Assembly (NCBI GenBank): GCA_964606765.1
Contig: CAZSIR010000005.1
Span: 1-48,542, forward strand
Length of the DNA stretch: 48,542 nt
Origin: Ga0077527 sp964606765
Lineage (GTDB): Bacteria; Pseudomonadota; Gammaproteobacteria; Burkholderiales; SG8-41
Direction: 5' to 3'
In this document: piece by piece, positions 32,707 to 40,612 of the stretch
Position numbering within the stretch: the first letter of the stretch is position 1
Layout of the letters: the number at the start of each line of letters is the position of its first letter
The notes under the pieces: generated by a model
Seen by the model: only the letters and a program-made list of their open reading frames with translations
What the model was told of the DNA's origin: nothing
Database searches by the model: none
Position numbers and translations under genes: made by a program

Positions 32707-33687
32707 ATGTCCACGATTGCCCGCACCCTCCGTTTCGCCGCCCTGCTCGCCACTGCACTGCTGGCCGGCATCAGCACCGCCGCTGCCGCCTACCCCGACC
32801 GCCCGATCCGGCTGCTGCTGCCGTTTCCGCCGGGCGGCCCGAGCGACATCGTCGCGCGCCTGGTCAGCCAGAAACTCAATGACTCGTTCGGCCAGCAGGT
32901 CGTCATCGACAACCGCGGCGGCGCAGCCGGCGCCATCGCCTGCGAGATCGCAAAAAACGCGGTGCCCGACGGCTACACGCTGATGCAGGCCACCGTGGGC
33001 ACGATGACCATCAATCCGTACCTCTATCCCAAGCTGGCCTATGACCCGGTGCGCGATTTCGCGCCGGTCTCGCTGCTGACCGAAACGCCTTACCTGCTGG
33101 TCGTCAATCCGCGCCTGCCGGCCAAAACGGTGAAAGAACTGGTGGCCTACGCCAAGTCGCGCCCGCACCAGCTCAACTTCGCCTCCGGCGGCGTCGGCAC
33201 CGGCAACCATCTCTCGGGCGAGCTGTTCCGCATTTCCGCCGGCATCGACATCGTGCACATTCCCTACAAGGGCAGCGGCCTCGGCCAGAACGACGTGCTC
33301 TCCGGCCAGGTGCAGCTGATGTTCATCAACCTGCTGCCGGCGCTTCCGCATGTCACGGCCGGACGCCTGCGCGGCCTCGGCGTGACCAGCGCCAAACGCT
33401 CCACCGCGGCGCCGGAGATTCCCACCATCGCCGAAAGCGGCTTTCCGAAATATCAATCCACGTCCTGGCACGGCGTCGTGGTACCGGTCAAAACACCCCC
33501 CGCCATCATCAAGCAGCTGCATACCGAACTGGCCAAGGTCGCGCAGCAATCAGACATGAAACAGCGCCTCGAATCGCAGGGCACCGACGTCATCGGCAGC
33601 ACGCCGGAGGAATTCCGCGCGCTGATCAAGGCCGAATCGACCAAGTGGTCCGGCGTGATCCAGTCCGCCGGCATCAAGCCGGAGTGA
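32707..33687 (+). CDS. Bug/TctC-type substrate-binding protein 6
   Basis: 326 residues; signal peptide about 1-28 (MSTIARTLRF...TAAAAYP). Blocks: IRLLLPFPPGGPSDIVARLV, VVIDNRGGAAGAIACEIA, VPDGYTLM and IVHIPYKGSGLG. In the second block a Cys replaces the usual Gly/Ser (AIACE). AAGGAACCC precedes the ATG. Behind it lie an AT-rich motif and the remains of an aldo/keto reductase gene, the same order that is intact at 42848-44874. Confidence 0.92.
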   Translation: MSTIARTLRFAALLATALLAGISTAAAAYPDRPIRLLLPFPPGGPSDIVARLVSQKLNDSFGQQVVIDNRGGAAGAIACEIAKNAVPDGYTLMQATVGTMTINPYLYPKLAYDPVRDFAPVSLLTETPYLLVVNPRLPAKTVKELVAYAKSRPHQLNFASGGVGTGNHLSGELFRISAGIDIVHIPYKGSGLGQNDVLSGQVQLMFINLLPALPHVTAGRLRGLGVTSAKRSTAAPEIPTIAESGFPKYQSTSWHGVVVPVKTPPAIIKQLHTELAKVAQQSDMKQRLESQGTDVIGSTPEEFRALIKAESTKWSGVIQSAGIKPE

Positions 33688-33707
33688 CTCCGACTCGGGC
33701 GGGTTCC

Positions 33708-33738
33708 ATAAGTATTTGTTTCAATTCATGTTTTTAAA
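33708..33738 (+). repeat. AT-rich dispersed motif, copy B
   Basis: ATAAGTATTTGTTTCAATTC followed by ATGTTTTTAAA. Almost identical to copy C at 43869. Located 21 nt after Bug protein 6. Confidence 0.6.
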
Positions 33739-33750
33739 GGGGCGTTTGAC

Positions 33751-33860
33751 ATGAATTTCAACGCCATGGCCTGGGCGCAATTCGGAGGGGATTTCCACCA
33801 AGCAAAAGCTGCAAAACAACGACGGCACGGTCATCACCGCAGAAATCCTTGCTGAACCCA
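33751..33860 (+). pseudogene. Relic of an aldo/keto reductase gene
   Basis: In the frame starting at 33791 the DNA reads ISTKQKLQNNDGTVIT-AEILAE, clearly matching ISTKHKVRHNDGAVITTAEILAG of the intact aldo/keto reductase at 43912-44874. Just upstream, GACATGAATTTCAAC resembles that gene's start (GACATGGATTACACC). A reading AQFGG may remain from its AQFYG. The coding frame is broken and most of the roughly 320 codons are missing. The rest of the gap up to 33952 shows no gene. Confidence 0.75.
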
Positions 33861-33952
33861 CCACCGCGAACAAGGCGCCCAATCCCTTACGCGGCTCTCA
33901 CACCAGGGGCTACATCAACCCAAAATTCCAGACCATCTGAATTTGGACACAA

Positions 33953-35404
33953 TCAGGTCAACAAGCTCAGCACCTTGGTGGCTTGAGATTCCGCCTCCAG
34001 AGCCCGAATGAGTGCAACTGCAGAATTCAAGTCATCCGCCGCAACCGGTTTCATCGAAAACGAGACACAGTCGCGGAATTTCGCCTCGAGGCGCTCCCAA
34101 GAAACCGGATTCTTCGAGTCGCCGGGCACACTCGTCGGTCTGTGCTCAAAACGCCGGCCGTCACGGGTGACAATCTCAACCGAGGTCTTCGATACGTCCT
34201 GCGAGCCGCCCTTGCCCGTGACCGGCTGGGTGCCTGCCCGGTAGCTGACCCGGTCGGCCATGGCGAGGACCGCCGGATCGCGGAGTCCCTCCTCGGTATA
34301 GTCGCGCAGCGTCACGTTGCCCTTCGCCATCATCACCGCAGTCGTGAACGGGATGCTGAACTTTCCGTCAATGCTGACTTTGGGCCGGCGCTTTGCCGCG
34401 AGCGGTTCACACAGTTGCTGCGTACCGCCGGTGCCGCCAACGATGGTGATCGACTCGATGTCTTCGGGCTTGAGGCCATGTTGCTCCCGAATGGCCAGCG
34501 TCGAAGTATTCGTCGTGCGTGTGTAGGCACATGCCGGCCACACCTTGAAGCCGTGTTTATCCAGAATCGGAAACTTCACGCCGAGCCCGTCCACGATCCC
34601 GTCCCAATCGGGCTCGCAGCCACGAATGTAAGTTCTGAAGAAACCGTAACGGCCCTCGATGAAGTCCTTCGAGCCGATGATGCCGCGCCGCGCAAGTTCC
34701 GCCGCGAGCACAGCGCCCTGACCGGAGAAGCCCGCCTGCATAGAACGCATGTGGGTCGCAGCACCTTCGGCCATCTGGCGCGTGCCGCTCATCTGGTTAA
34801 AGCCGATGCCGAGCGCGTTCTCCATTTGCTCCGCGTCGAGCTTCAGCAACCTGCCGGCGGTCGCGGCGCCGGCGGCGAAACCGATCAGCTGCGTCGCAAA
34901 CCAGCCCTCGGTCATCGTCCAGTCCGGCACGTCAATGGCGCGGCTGATGCGCGTCATGATGTCCATGCCCGCGGCGACGGCCGTAATCAGTTCGCGGCCT
35001 GTGACCCCACCCATCTTTTCCGCGACTGCGAACGCAACCGGAATCGTGACTATGCCCGGATGACCGCTCTCACCCATATCGTCGTAATCGAGCATGTGGC
35101 CGAGGCTGCCGTTGACAAACGCCGCCCATGCCGCGGGCGCCTTGCTGCCGAAACCGAGTATCGTCGCCTCGGGTTTTCCGCCCATGTCGGCAACATAGGC
35201 GTCGAGGATCGCCGCCTCGGGCGCCAGCGTGCTTGCGCCTATGGATACGCCCAGGGTGTCCATCACACATTGCTTGATGAGATCGACCAGCGCTGGCGGC
35301 AGCGCTTCGTATTGCAGCGTCGCCGCATGGCGGGCAAGCGCGCGGGTGACGCCCGGCGGATTGCCGACAGCATCTCTTTTCCCGGCAGCGGTGACCCCGC
35401 TCAT
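33953..35404 (-). CDS. MmgE/PrpD family protein
   Basis: 483 residues in the family of 2-methylcitrate dehydratase PrpD and cis-aconitate decarboxylase. Seen: LIKQCVMDTLGVSIGAST, the active-site region DYDDMGESGHPG, GWFATQLIGFAAGAATAGRLL, and KVWPACAYTRTTNTSTLAIRE. The ATG overlaps the TGA of Bug protein 7 (ATGA), so the two are translationally coupled. It is the last gene of a minus-strand operon with aconitase-like subunits and a lyase-family protein, which supports action on a hydroxy di- or tricarboxylate. The exact substrate is unknown. Confidence 0.9.
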   Translation of the reverse strand: MSGVTAAGKRDAVGNPPGVTRALARHAATLQYEALPPALVDLIKQCVMDTLGVSIGASTLAPEAAILDAYVADMGGKPEATILGFGSKAPAAWAAFVNGSLGHMLDYDDMGESGHPGIVTIPVAFAVAEKMGGVTGRELITAVAAGMDIMTRISRAIDVPDWTMTEGWFATQLIGFAAGAATAGRLLKLDAEQMENALGIGFNQMSGTRQMAEGAATHMRSMQAGFSGQGAVLAAELARRGIIGSKDFIEGRYGFFRTYIRGCEPDWDGIVDGLGVKFPILDKHGFKVWPACAYTRTTNTSTLAIREQHGLKPEDIESITIVGGTGGTQQLCEPLAAKRRPKVSIDGKFSIPFTTAVMMAKGNVTLRDYTEEGLRDPAVLAMADRVSYRAGTQPVTGKGGSQDVSKTSVEIVTRDGRRFEHRPTSVPGDSKNPVSWERLEAKFRDCVSFSMKPVAADDLNSAVALIRALEAESQATKVLSLLT

Positions 35405-36378
35405 TTCGCCTCCGGCTTCTTGCCCAGCCCAAGGTTGTTGATGATTTTTCCCCAGCGCCGAGTCTCGGCCAGGATTAAATCCCGGAACTGCGCCGGCGTG
35501 TTCGGCGGAGCCGCCTCAGCGCCGTCTGCAGCCAACCGATCCTTCATCTCCGGTGCATTGACCACTGCACTGACTTCACGATTGAGCGTCAGCACCACAG
35601 CCGCCGGGGTACCGTTGGGCGCAAGCAAGCCATACCAGCTGCGCAGGTCATAACCAGGCACGGTTTCGGCAACAGTCGGTATATCCGGCATGGCCTGGGC
35701 CCGCTGCGGACTGGTGATCGCGAGCGCTTTCAGCTTGCCGCTCCGGACCAGCGGTGACGCCGTGAGCGTATTCGTTATTGCAAGTTGGACCCGGCCACCC
35801 ATCACATCGATCATCGACAGGCCGCTGCCCTTGTACGGGATATGCGTCATCTCGACCGCGGCCATGGACTTGAATAACTCCATGCCCAGATGCACAACGG
35901 AGCCGATGCCGCTTGACGCGTAAACCAGTGGCTTCGCCCTGGCCAGCGCAATCAATTCCTTGACGGAAGCTGCGGGCAGGGATGGTGTTGCCACCATCAG
36001 GTAGGGCTGCGACAGTATCATGCCCACCGGCGTAAGTTCTTTTGAAATATTGGTGGTCACCGTGCCAAGAAGCATCGCTGTCACGTTTTGCGCGCTGAGC
36101 GCCACCAGCGTGTAGCCGTCAGGGCTGGCCTGGGCACCCAGTTGCAGCGAAATGGCCCCGGTTGCCCCAGCCCGATTGTCGACAACGACCGATTGCCCGA
36201 AACGCTCAGAGAGTTTTTGCGCAACTGCACGGGTCATCAGATCGCTGCCACTGCCTGCGGGGGTTCCGACCAGAACCCGCACCGGCCTGTTTGGATAGCC
36301 GGATGGTTTTTGTTGTGCAACTGCCATGTCGGCAAAACCAGCGCACGCCAGAATCATCGCCAAAAATAGAGCCCTCAT
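35401..36378 (-). CDS. Bug/TctC-type substrate-binding protein 7
   Basis: 325 residues; signal peptide about 1-21 (MRALFLAMIL...MAVAQQ). Blocks: VRVLVGTPAGSGSDLMTRA (GTPAGSGSD instead of PFPPGG), VVVDNRAGATGAIS, SPDGYTLV and MTHIPYKGSGLS. ATG at 36378 chosen for the signal peptide and the GGGGG site upstream. Lies within the 42654-33953 operon between the CapA-like and MmgE/PrpD genes, so it very likely captures that pathway's substrate. Confidence 0.93.
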   Translation of the reverse strand: MRALFLAMILACAGFADMAVAQQKPSGYPNRPVRVLVGTPAGSGSDLMTRAVAQKLSERFGQSVVVDNRAGATGAISLQLGAQASPDGYTLVALSAQNVTAMLLGTVTTNISKELTPVGMILSQPYLMVATPSLPAASVKELIALARAKPLVYASSGIGSVVHLGMELFKSMAAVEMTHIPYKGSGLSMIDVMGGRVQLAITNTLTASPLVRSGKLKALAITSPQRAQAMPDIPTVAETVPGYDLRSWYGLLAPNGTPAAVVLTLNREVSAVVNAPEMKDRLAADGAEAAPPNTPAQFRDLILAETRRWGKIINNLGLGKKPEAK

Positions 36379-36407
36379 ATTCCACCCCCTGTTTGTGCAA
36401 CTCAACA

Positions 36408-37526
36408 TCAGGAACCACTGCCCGCCGTTACCACCACTTCGTCGCCCTCAACCGTGAAACGGTGCGCAAAATCTTCAGACACCCAATCCATGAAGCGCAC
36501 CGCATCGTCAAAACGATCATCACCATGACGCAACACTTCGGGACGCAACGCCTTGTCGATCAGCACCGGAAGGAAGGACACCCGTTGGACTCCATCGCGG
36601 GACAAATGGGCCTTGGCAATCAGGCTGCGTTTGGCGTCGGCGCCATAGGAGAGGTGCGGATAATCCGGATCCAGTGTGACGCCGTAACGTTTCTCGAATG
36701 CGGCCGCCTTCTCCGGAGTCTTGGCGGTCGAAGACATGATGAAGTTTGAAAGGCTGTAGAAACAGACTTTGCCCTGGTGCACGCCCACTGCCTTGGGTGT
36801 ATGCGCGTGGTGGCCGAGTATGAGACCGGCTCCGGCAGCAAACGCTGCGTTGGCCACAGTCAGCTGATAATCGGCAATCATGCGCGGTATGTAATGGATG
36901 CCCCAGTGCAGGGATACCACGACGTTGTCGGCCTGCACCTTGGCGCGCCGGATATCTTCCACCATGCCGGCAAGATCTTCTTCAAACGGCACCGTAACCA
37001 CCCGCGGCGGCACGCCGGCCTGGTAATCGAAGGGCTCATAGTAAGTGTGGGCGCGCATCGGCGCGATGCCCGCGCGGTCAGGGCCGGCGGCGTAGCCCGC
37101 CTGCAATATCGAGCAATAGGCCAGGAAGGCGGTCTTGACCCCGTTTTTTTCGATGATGGCCGGCGTACGCGCCTCGTCGAGGTTGCGGCCCGCACCGATG
37201 ACCTGGAAACCCTTGCCGCGGAATAGCGCCACCGTGTCGAGCAGCGCATCCTCGCCCCAGTCCATTGCATGGTTGCTGGCGAGGGAGACCACATCGAAAC
37301 CGCATTCCGAAAACACCGAGGCCATATGCGGCTTCACCCGGCTGTGCGCACCGCCGGAATGCACCTGGAACGCGCCACGCTCGGAATAAACCCGCTCGAC
37401 CTGCGCAAACCGGATGTCGGCCGTCGCCAGCACCGGTTTTGCCAGCGCGGCATAGGCATCGACCGGCTCGTGGATGGGACCAACGTCGCCGCAGGCCATC
37501 AGTGTCACGGAATTTGGCACGCTCAT
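36408..37526 (-). CDS. CapA-like protein (poly-gamma-glutamate synthesis family phosphoesterase fold)
   Basis: 372 residues of the PGA_cap/CapA family, a metallophosphatase-like fold: VTLMACGDVGPI, FDVVSLASNHAMDWGEDALLDT, VVVSLHWGIHYIPRMIADYQ and LILGHHAHTPKAVGVHQGKVCFYSLSNF contain the expected metal-binding Asp, Asn-His, His and GHHxH. Well-known members help make polyglutamate capsules, but no other capsule genes are present, and there is no signal peptide or membrane anchor. Here it lies inside a catabolic operon, 29 nt before Bug protein 7. A hydrolase role in that pathway is possible but unproven. Confidence 0.82.
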   Translation of the reverse strand: MSVPNSVTLMACGDVGPIHEPVDAYAALAKPVLATADIRFAQVERVYSERGAFQVHSGGAHSRVKPHMASVFSECGFDVVSLASNHAMDWGEDALLDTVALFRGKGFQVIGAGRNLDEARTPAIIEKNGVKTAFLAYCSILQAGYAAGPDRAGIAPMRAHTYYEPFDYQAGVPPRVVTVPFEEDLAGMVEDIRRAKVQADNVVVSLHWGIHYIPRMIADYQLTVANAAFAAGAGLILGHHAHTPKAVGVHQGKVCFYSLSNFIMSSTAKTPEKAAAFEKRYGVTLDPDYPHLSYGADAKRSLIAKAHLSRDGVQRVSFLPVLIDKALRPEVLRHGDDRFDDAVRFMDWVSEDFAHRFTVEGDEVVVTAGSGS

Positions 37527-37614
37527 TTTGGCACGCTCAATTTGTCACTCTCGATTGCCTCAGATCATCAGGCCATGAATAAACAGCTGCGCCGCCGGTC
37601 GTAAACACCGAAGG

Positions 37615-38550
37615 TCAACCTGCGTATTTTTTCAACGCAGCAGCGGCCATGTAGCGCTCCTCCAGCTCGCGCTGCTTTTCGCCACCCTCACCATCAGGAC
37701 CGGGATCGGGACGCGGATAGGGATTGTTCCTGCGACTGGCCTGAAAATCCTCCCACGCCACGATTCCGCGGCTCTGGAAATCCCGCATGAAATCATGCAG
37801 CGCCGCCCACATCACCTCGTGCGTGAATCCCGGATACCAGGCGATGTTGACGCCGAGCGCCAGATGTTCATCCAGCCCGAGGTAACGCGGAAGTTTGCCC
37901 TTCATGAAGGAAAGCGGCCCCTCGACCGCCGCCCGCGCCTGCCGGATCTCGTCCAGCGAATGCGGCGACTCGAGCTGCACCCAGTCCACACCCGCCTCGG
38001 AACGGTAAAGCTGCAGGCGGCGGATGCAGTCCTCAAGGCTGCTGTTCACCGCATCACGCGCATAACACTGCGACATGATCACAAAATCCGGATCAATCTC
38101 GTTTTTCATGTCCACGGCGGCGCGATAACGTGCGATCGCCTGCTCCACCGGCACCACCTCGACCCCGGCGCTTTGAGTACGCCGCTTGCCCTCGATCGGC
38201 TGGTCATCAATACGCACGCCGGCCACGCCGGCGCGGATGCATTCCCGCACCATCCTGCGCACCGCCATGATGCCGCCGTGCCCGGTGTCGCCGTCCATGA
38301 TGACCGGGAAGTTCGCGCTTTGTGCGATCCATCCCGCAATCTGCACACACTCGGTCATCGTCGCCGTGCCCACATCCGACAGTCCGGTGTAGGAGCCGAC
38401 GACGCCACTGGTACCGACAAACCCGCATTCGCAGCCGGCCTGCTCCATGATGCGGGCATGGGTCGCCGTGGGCGGATGCAGCACCACCAGCACCTTGTCC
38501 TTCCGTTGTATCAGTTCGCGCAGCCGCGCGGATTTTTTGCCAGTGTCCAT
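37615..38550 (-). CDS. Isocitrate lyase/PEP mutase family protein
   Basis: 311 residues. The barrel signature is visible: CGFVGTSGVVGSYTGLSD, the metal-binding FPVIMDGDTGHGG, and GVRIDDQPIEGKRR. Members include methylisocitrate lyase, 2,3-dimethylmalate lyase, oxaloacetate decarboxylase and PEP mutase. The loop that in lyases reads K-K/R-C-G-H is here GKRRTQSAG, so the catalytic Cys is absent; this is odd for a classical lyase. It is 2 nt from the TcuA-like gene and probably in its operon. Substrate not predictable. Confidence 0.85.
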   Translation of the reverse strand: MDTGKKSARLRELIQRKDKVLVVLHPPTATHARIMEQAGCECGFVGTSGVVGSYTGLSDVGTATMTECVQIAGWIAQSANFPVIMDGDTGHGGIMAVRRMVRECIRAGVAGVRIDDQPIEGKRRTQSAGVEVVPVEQAIARYRAAVDMKNEIDPDFVIMSQCYARDAVNSSLEDCIRRLQLYRSEAGVDWVQLESPHSLDEIRQARAAVEGPLSFMKGKLPRYLGLDEHLALGVNIAWYPGFTHEVMWAALHDFMRDFQSRGIVAWEDFQASRRNNPYPRPDPGPDGEGGEKQRELEERYMAAAALKKYAG

Positions 38551-38552
38551 GC

Positions 38553-40067
38553 TCAGGCCGCCTTCGATAATGCGCTGCGCGCGTGCGCCGCCGCCTCGCG
38601 CCCGGCGATGCGCCCGAACACCGAGCCCGCCATCAGGCCGGAACTGCCGGGATAGTTGAAATAAAACAGCCCGCCGACCAGCTCACCGGCGGCGAACAGC
38701 CCCGGCAGCGGCGCGTCCGCAATGTCGAGCACGCGGGTCGCGGTGTCGATCTTCAGCCCGCCGAAAGTGAAGGTGATGCCACAGGTCACGGCGTAGGCCG
38801 AGAAAGGCGCTTTCTCGATCGGGTTCGCCCAGTTCGATTTTTCGATGGCAAGCCCGGTCGTGCACTTGCCGTCCTTGATGTTGGGGTTGAACGCGGCGTC
38901 CCGCTTCACCGCAGCGTTGAACTCGCGCACGGTCTTCAGGAACTGCGGCGGATTGACGTCTTCCATCTTCGCCACCAGCTCCTCCAGCGTATCGGCCTGG
39001 ACTTTGGTCGTGCCCTTGGAACGGTACTCGTCATGAAGCAGGTGATCGACCTGCGAATCAAAGACATGCCATGCGTAACCGCCCGGCTGCTCCAGAACCA
39101 CGCGGCCGTACTTCGCATAGGTGTAGTTGCGGAAGTCGGCGCCTTCATCGACGAAACGTTTGCCCTCGGCATTCACCATGATGCTGAACGGATATCCGTT
39201 GCGGCTCGCGGTGATCGGCCGTTCCAGTTCGCCGAAATCCGGCGCATACCGCTCCCAGGAAACCGAGTGACAGCCTGACCACTGCCCGTACGGCTGCGCT
39301 CCGATATCGATGGCCATGCGGATGCCGTCGCCGGTGTTGTAGCGGGTGCCGCGCACCTTGGCCATGTCCCAGCCCGGTCCCAGATAACGCGCACGCCATT
39401 CGCGGTTGGCCTCAAAGCCGCCCGCCGCAAGCACCACGGCCTTGGCGCTGATTTCCTCTTCGACGCCGTTCGCGCGCACACGCACACCCTGAATCCCGTC
39501 GCTGCCGCAGATCAGGCCGATGGCCTGGGCGCCGTAGCGGATCTCCACGCCCTGTTTTTCAGCGGCCGTATATTCAGACTGCACCAGCCCGCGCCCGCCG
39601 CCCGCCGCCTCGACCACCGTGCCACCGAAAAACTTGAACTTGCCTTCGTGTTTGAACGCATAACGCCCGAAGCGCGGCACAAAACGCACACCCCTGCCGT
39701 GCAGCCATTGCACAGTCTCGGTACTGTTGAGCACCAGCATCTCTGCCAAGTCCGGATCACAATAGTATTGCGTGACGCGGCCCAGATCGTCGAGGTACTG
39801 CTCGGTGGTGTATTCACCGAAATCGGTATTGGCAATCTCCCCCTCGGAGAGATCCGGCACGACCGTTCTCACGGTATCCGCGCCATGGTGCACCATGCGA
39901 AAGCCGCCACCCGTGTAAGCACTGTTGCCGCCCCGCTGGGCTTCCGGCGCACGCTCAAGCAAAAGAACCGTCGCATTGTTCTCGCGCGCCGACAAGGCGG
40001 CGCAAAGAGCAGCATTACCGCCGCCCACCACGATCACATCGTATGTTTTTCCCATCGTGTTTCCCAT
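38553..40067 (-). CDS. FAD-dependent dehydrogenase, tricarballylate dehydrogenase TcuA-like
   Basis: 504 residues in the fumarate reductase/succinate dehydrogenase flavoprotein superfamily. FAD-binding GxGxxx motif in YDVIVVGGGNAALCAALSARENN, the second dinucleotide element AVVLAAGGFEANREW, active-site region RNGYPFSIMVNAEGKRFVDEG, and C-terminal LPGLFAAGELVGGLFYFNYPGSSGLMAGSVFGRIAG. TcuA oxidises tricarballylate to cis-aconitate; that exact substrate is only suggested by similarity. ATG at 40067 has AGGAG five bases upstream, and the aconitase-like small subunit ends 2 nt before it. Confidence 0.88.
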   Translation of the reverse strand: MGNTMGKTYDVIVVGGGNAALCAALSARENNATVLLLERAPEAQRGGNSAYTGGGFRMVHHGADTVRTVVPDLSEGEIANTDFGEYTTEQYLDDLGRVTQYYCDPDLAEMLVLNSTETVQWLHGRGVRFVPRFGRYAFKHEGKFKFFGGTVVEAAGGGRGLVQSEYTAAEKQGVEIRYGAQAIGLICGSDGIQGVRVRANGVEEEISAKAVVLAAGGFEANREWRARYLGPGWDMAKVRGTRYNTGDGIRMAIDIGAQPYGQWSGCHSVSWERYAPDFGELERPITASRNGYPFSIMVNAEGKRFVDEGADFRNYTYAKYGRVVLEQPGGYAWHVFDSQVDHLLHDEYRSKGTTKVQADTLEELVAKMEDVNPPQFLKTVREFNAAVKRDAAFNPNIKDGKCTTGLAIEKSNWANPIEKAPFSAYAVTCGITFTFGGLKIDTATRVLDIADAPLPGLFAAGELVGGLFYFNYPGSSGLMAGSVFGRIAGREAAAHARSALSKAA

Positions 40068-40069
40068 GA

Positions 40070-40612
40070 TCACTCCTGTTTATCCAGACCGCCACGACCG
40101 GTCAGTGCGGCCTCGCGGATATAACGCTCATAAGCAAACTGCAGCAATCCGCCGCATTCGAAGATCTGTTCGATGCCCGCGGGGTATTTATTCACCGGCA
40201 AAGTGGCGCCGGTGGCCGGGTTGACGATCACGCCTTTCGGGTAATCCACTTCCAGGGTGTCGCCGTCCTCCGCCAGGGCGGTGATGCCCGGCACGACAAA
40301 GATCGGGATCGCCCGCGAGATGCTGTTGCGCAAAAAAAGCCGCGACACCGACTCGGCGATGATTGCGGCGATGCCGACTTCGCGCAGCACCAGGCCGGGC
40401 CTGCTGGAGCCGCAGCCGAAGTTGCGCCCTGCGATCATGATGTCGCCGGGTTTGACCTCGCGCGGAAACTCGGCCCGGTACACTTCCATGGTGTGCTGCT
40501 TCAGCTCCTCCATGGTCGGATACTGGTAGTAGGGATTGATGGCGTCGGTCTCGATCGAATCGCCGAACTTCCACACCCGGCCGCGGATCAGCCGATTAAG
40601 GTCAAAGCCCAC
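40070..40612 (-). CDS. Aconitase/isopropylmalate isomerase-type small subunit
   Basis: 180 residues of the swivelling domain: GRVWKFGDSIETDAINP and the substrate-loop signature IMIAGRNFGCGSSRPGLVLREVGIAAIIAESVSRLFLRNS. Together with the large subunit it would hydrate/dehydrate a carboxylic acid. Starts 11 bases inside the end of the large-subunit gene, a typical coupled pair. No leuB or leuA lies nearby, so leucine synthesis is unlikely; homologues act on homoaconitate, dimethylmaleate or citraconate. Confidence 0.9.
   Translation of the reverse strand: MGFDLNRLIRGRVWKFGDSIETDAINPYYQYPTMEELKQHTMEVYRAEFPREVKPGDIMIAGRNFGCGSSRPGLVLREVGIAAIIAESVSRLFLRNSISRAIPIFVVPGITALAEDGDTLEVDYPKGVIVNPATGATLPVNKYPAGIEQIFECGGLLQFAYERYIREAALTGRGGLDKQE

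Noticed and set aside
33983..35653. Long open frame (556 codons) on the plus strand
   Set aside because: It lies antisense to the MmgE/PrpD and Bug genes, has no recognisable domain and is typical of GC-rich third-position bias.
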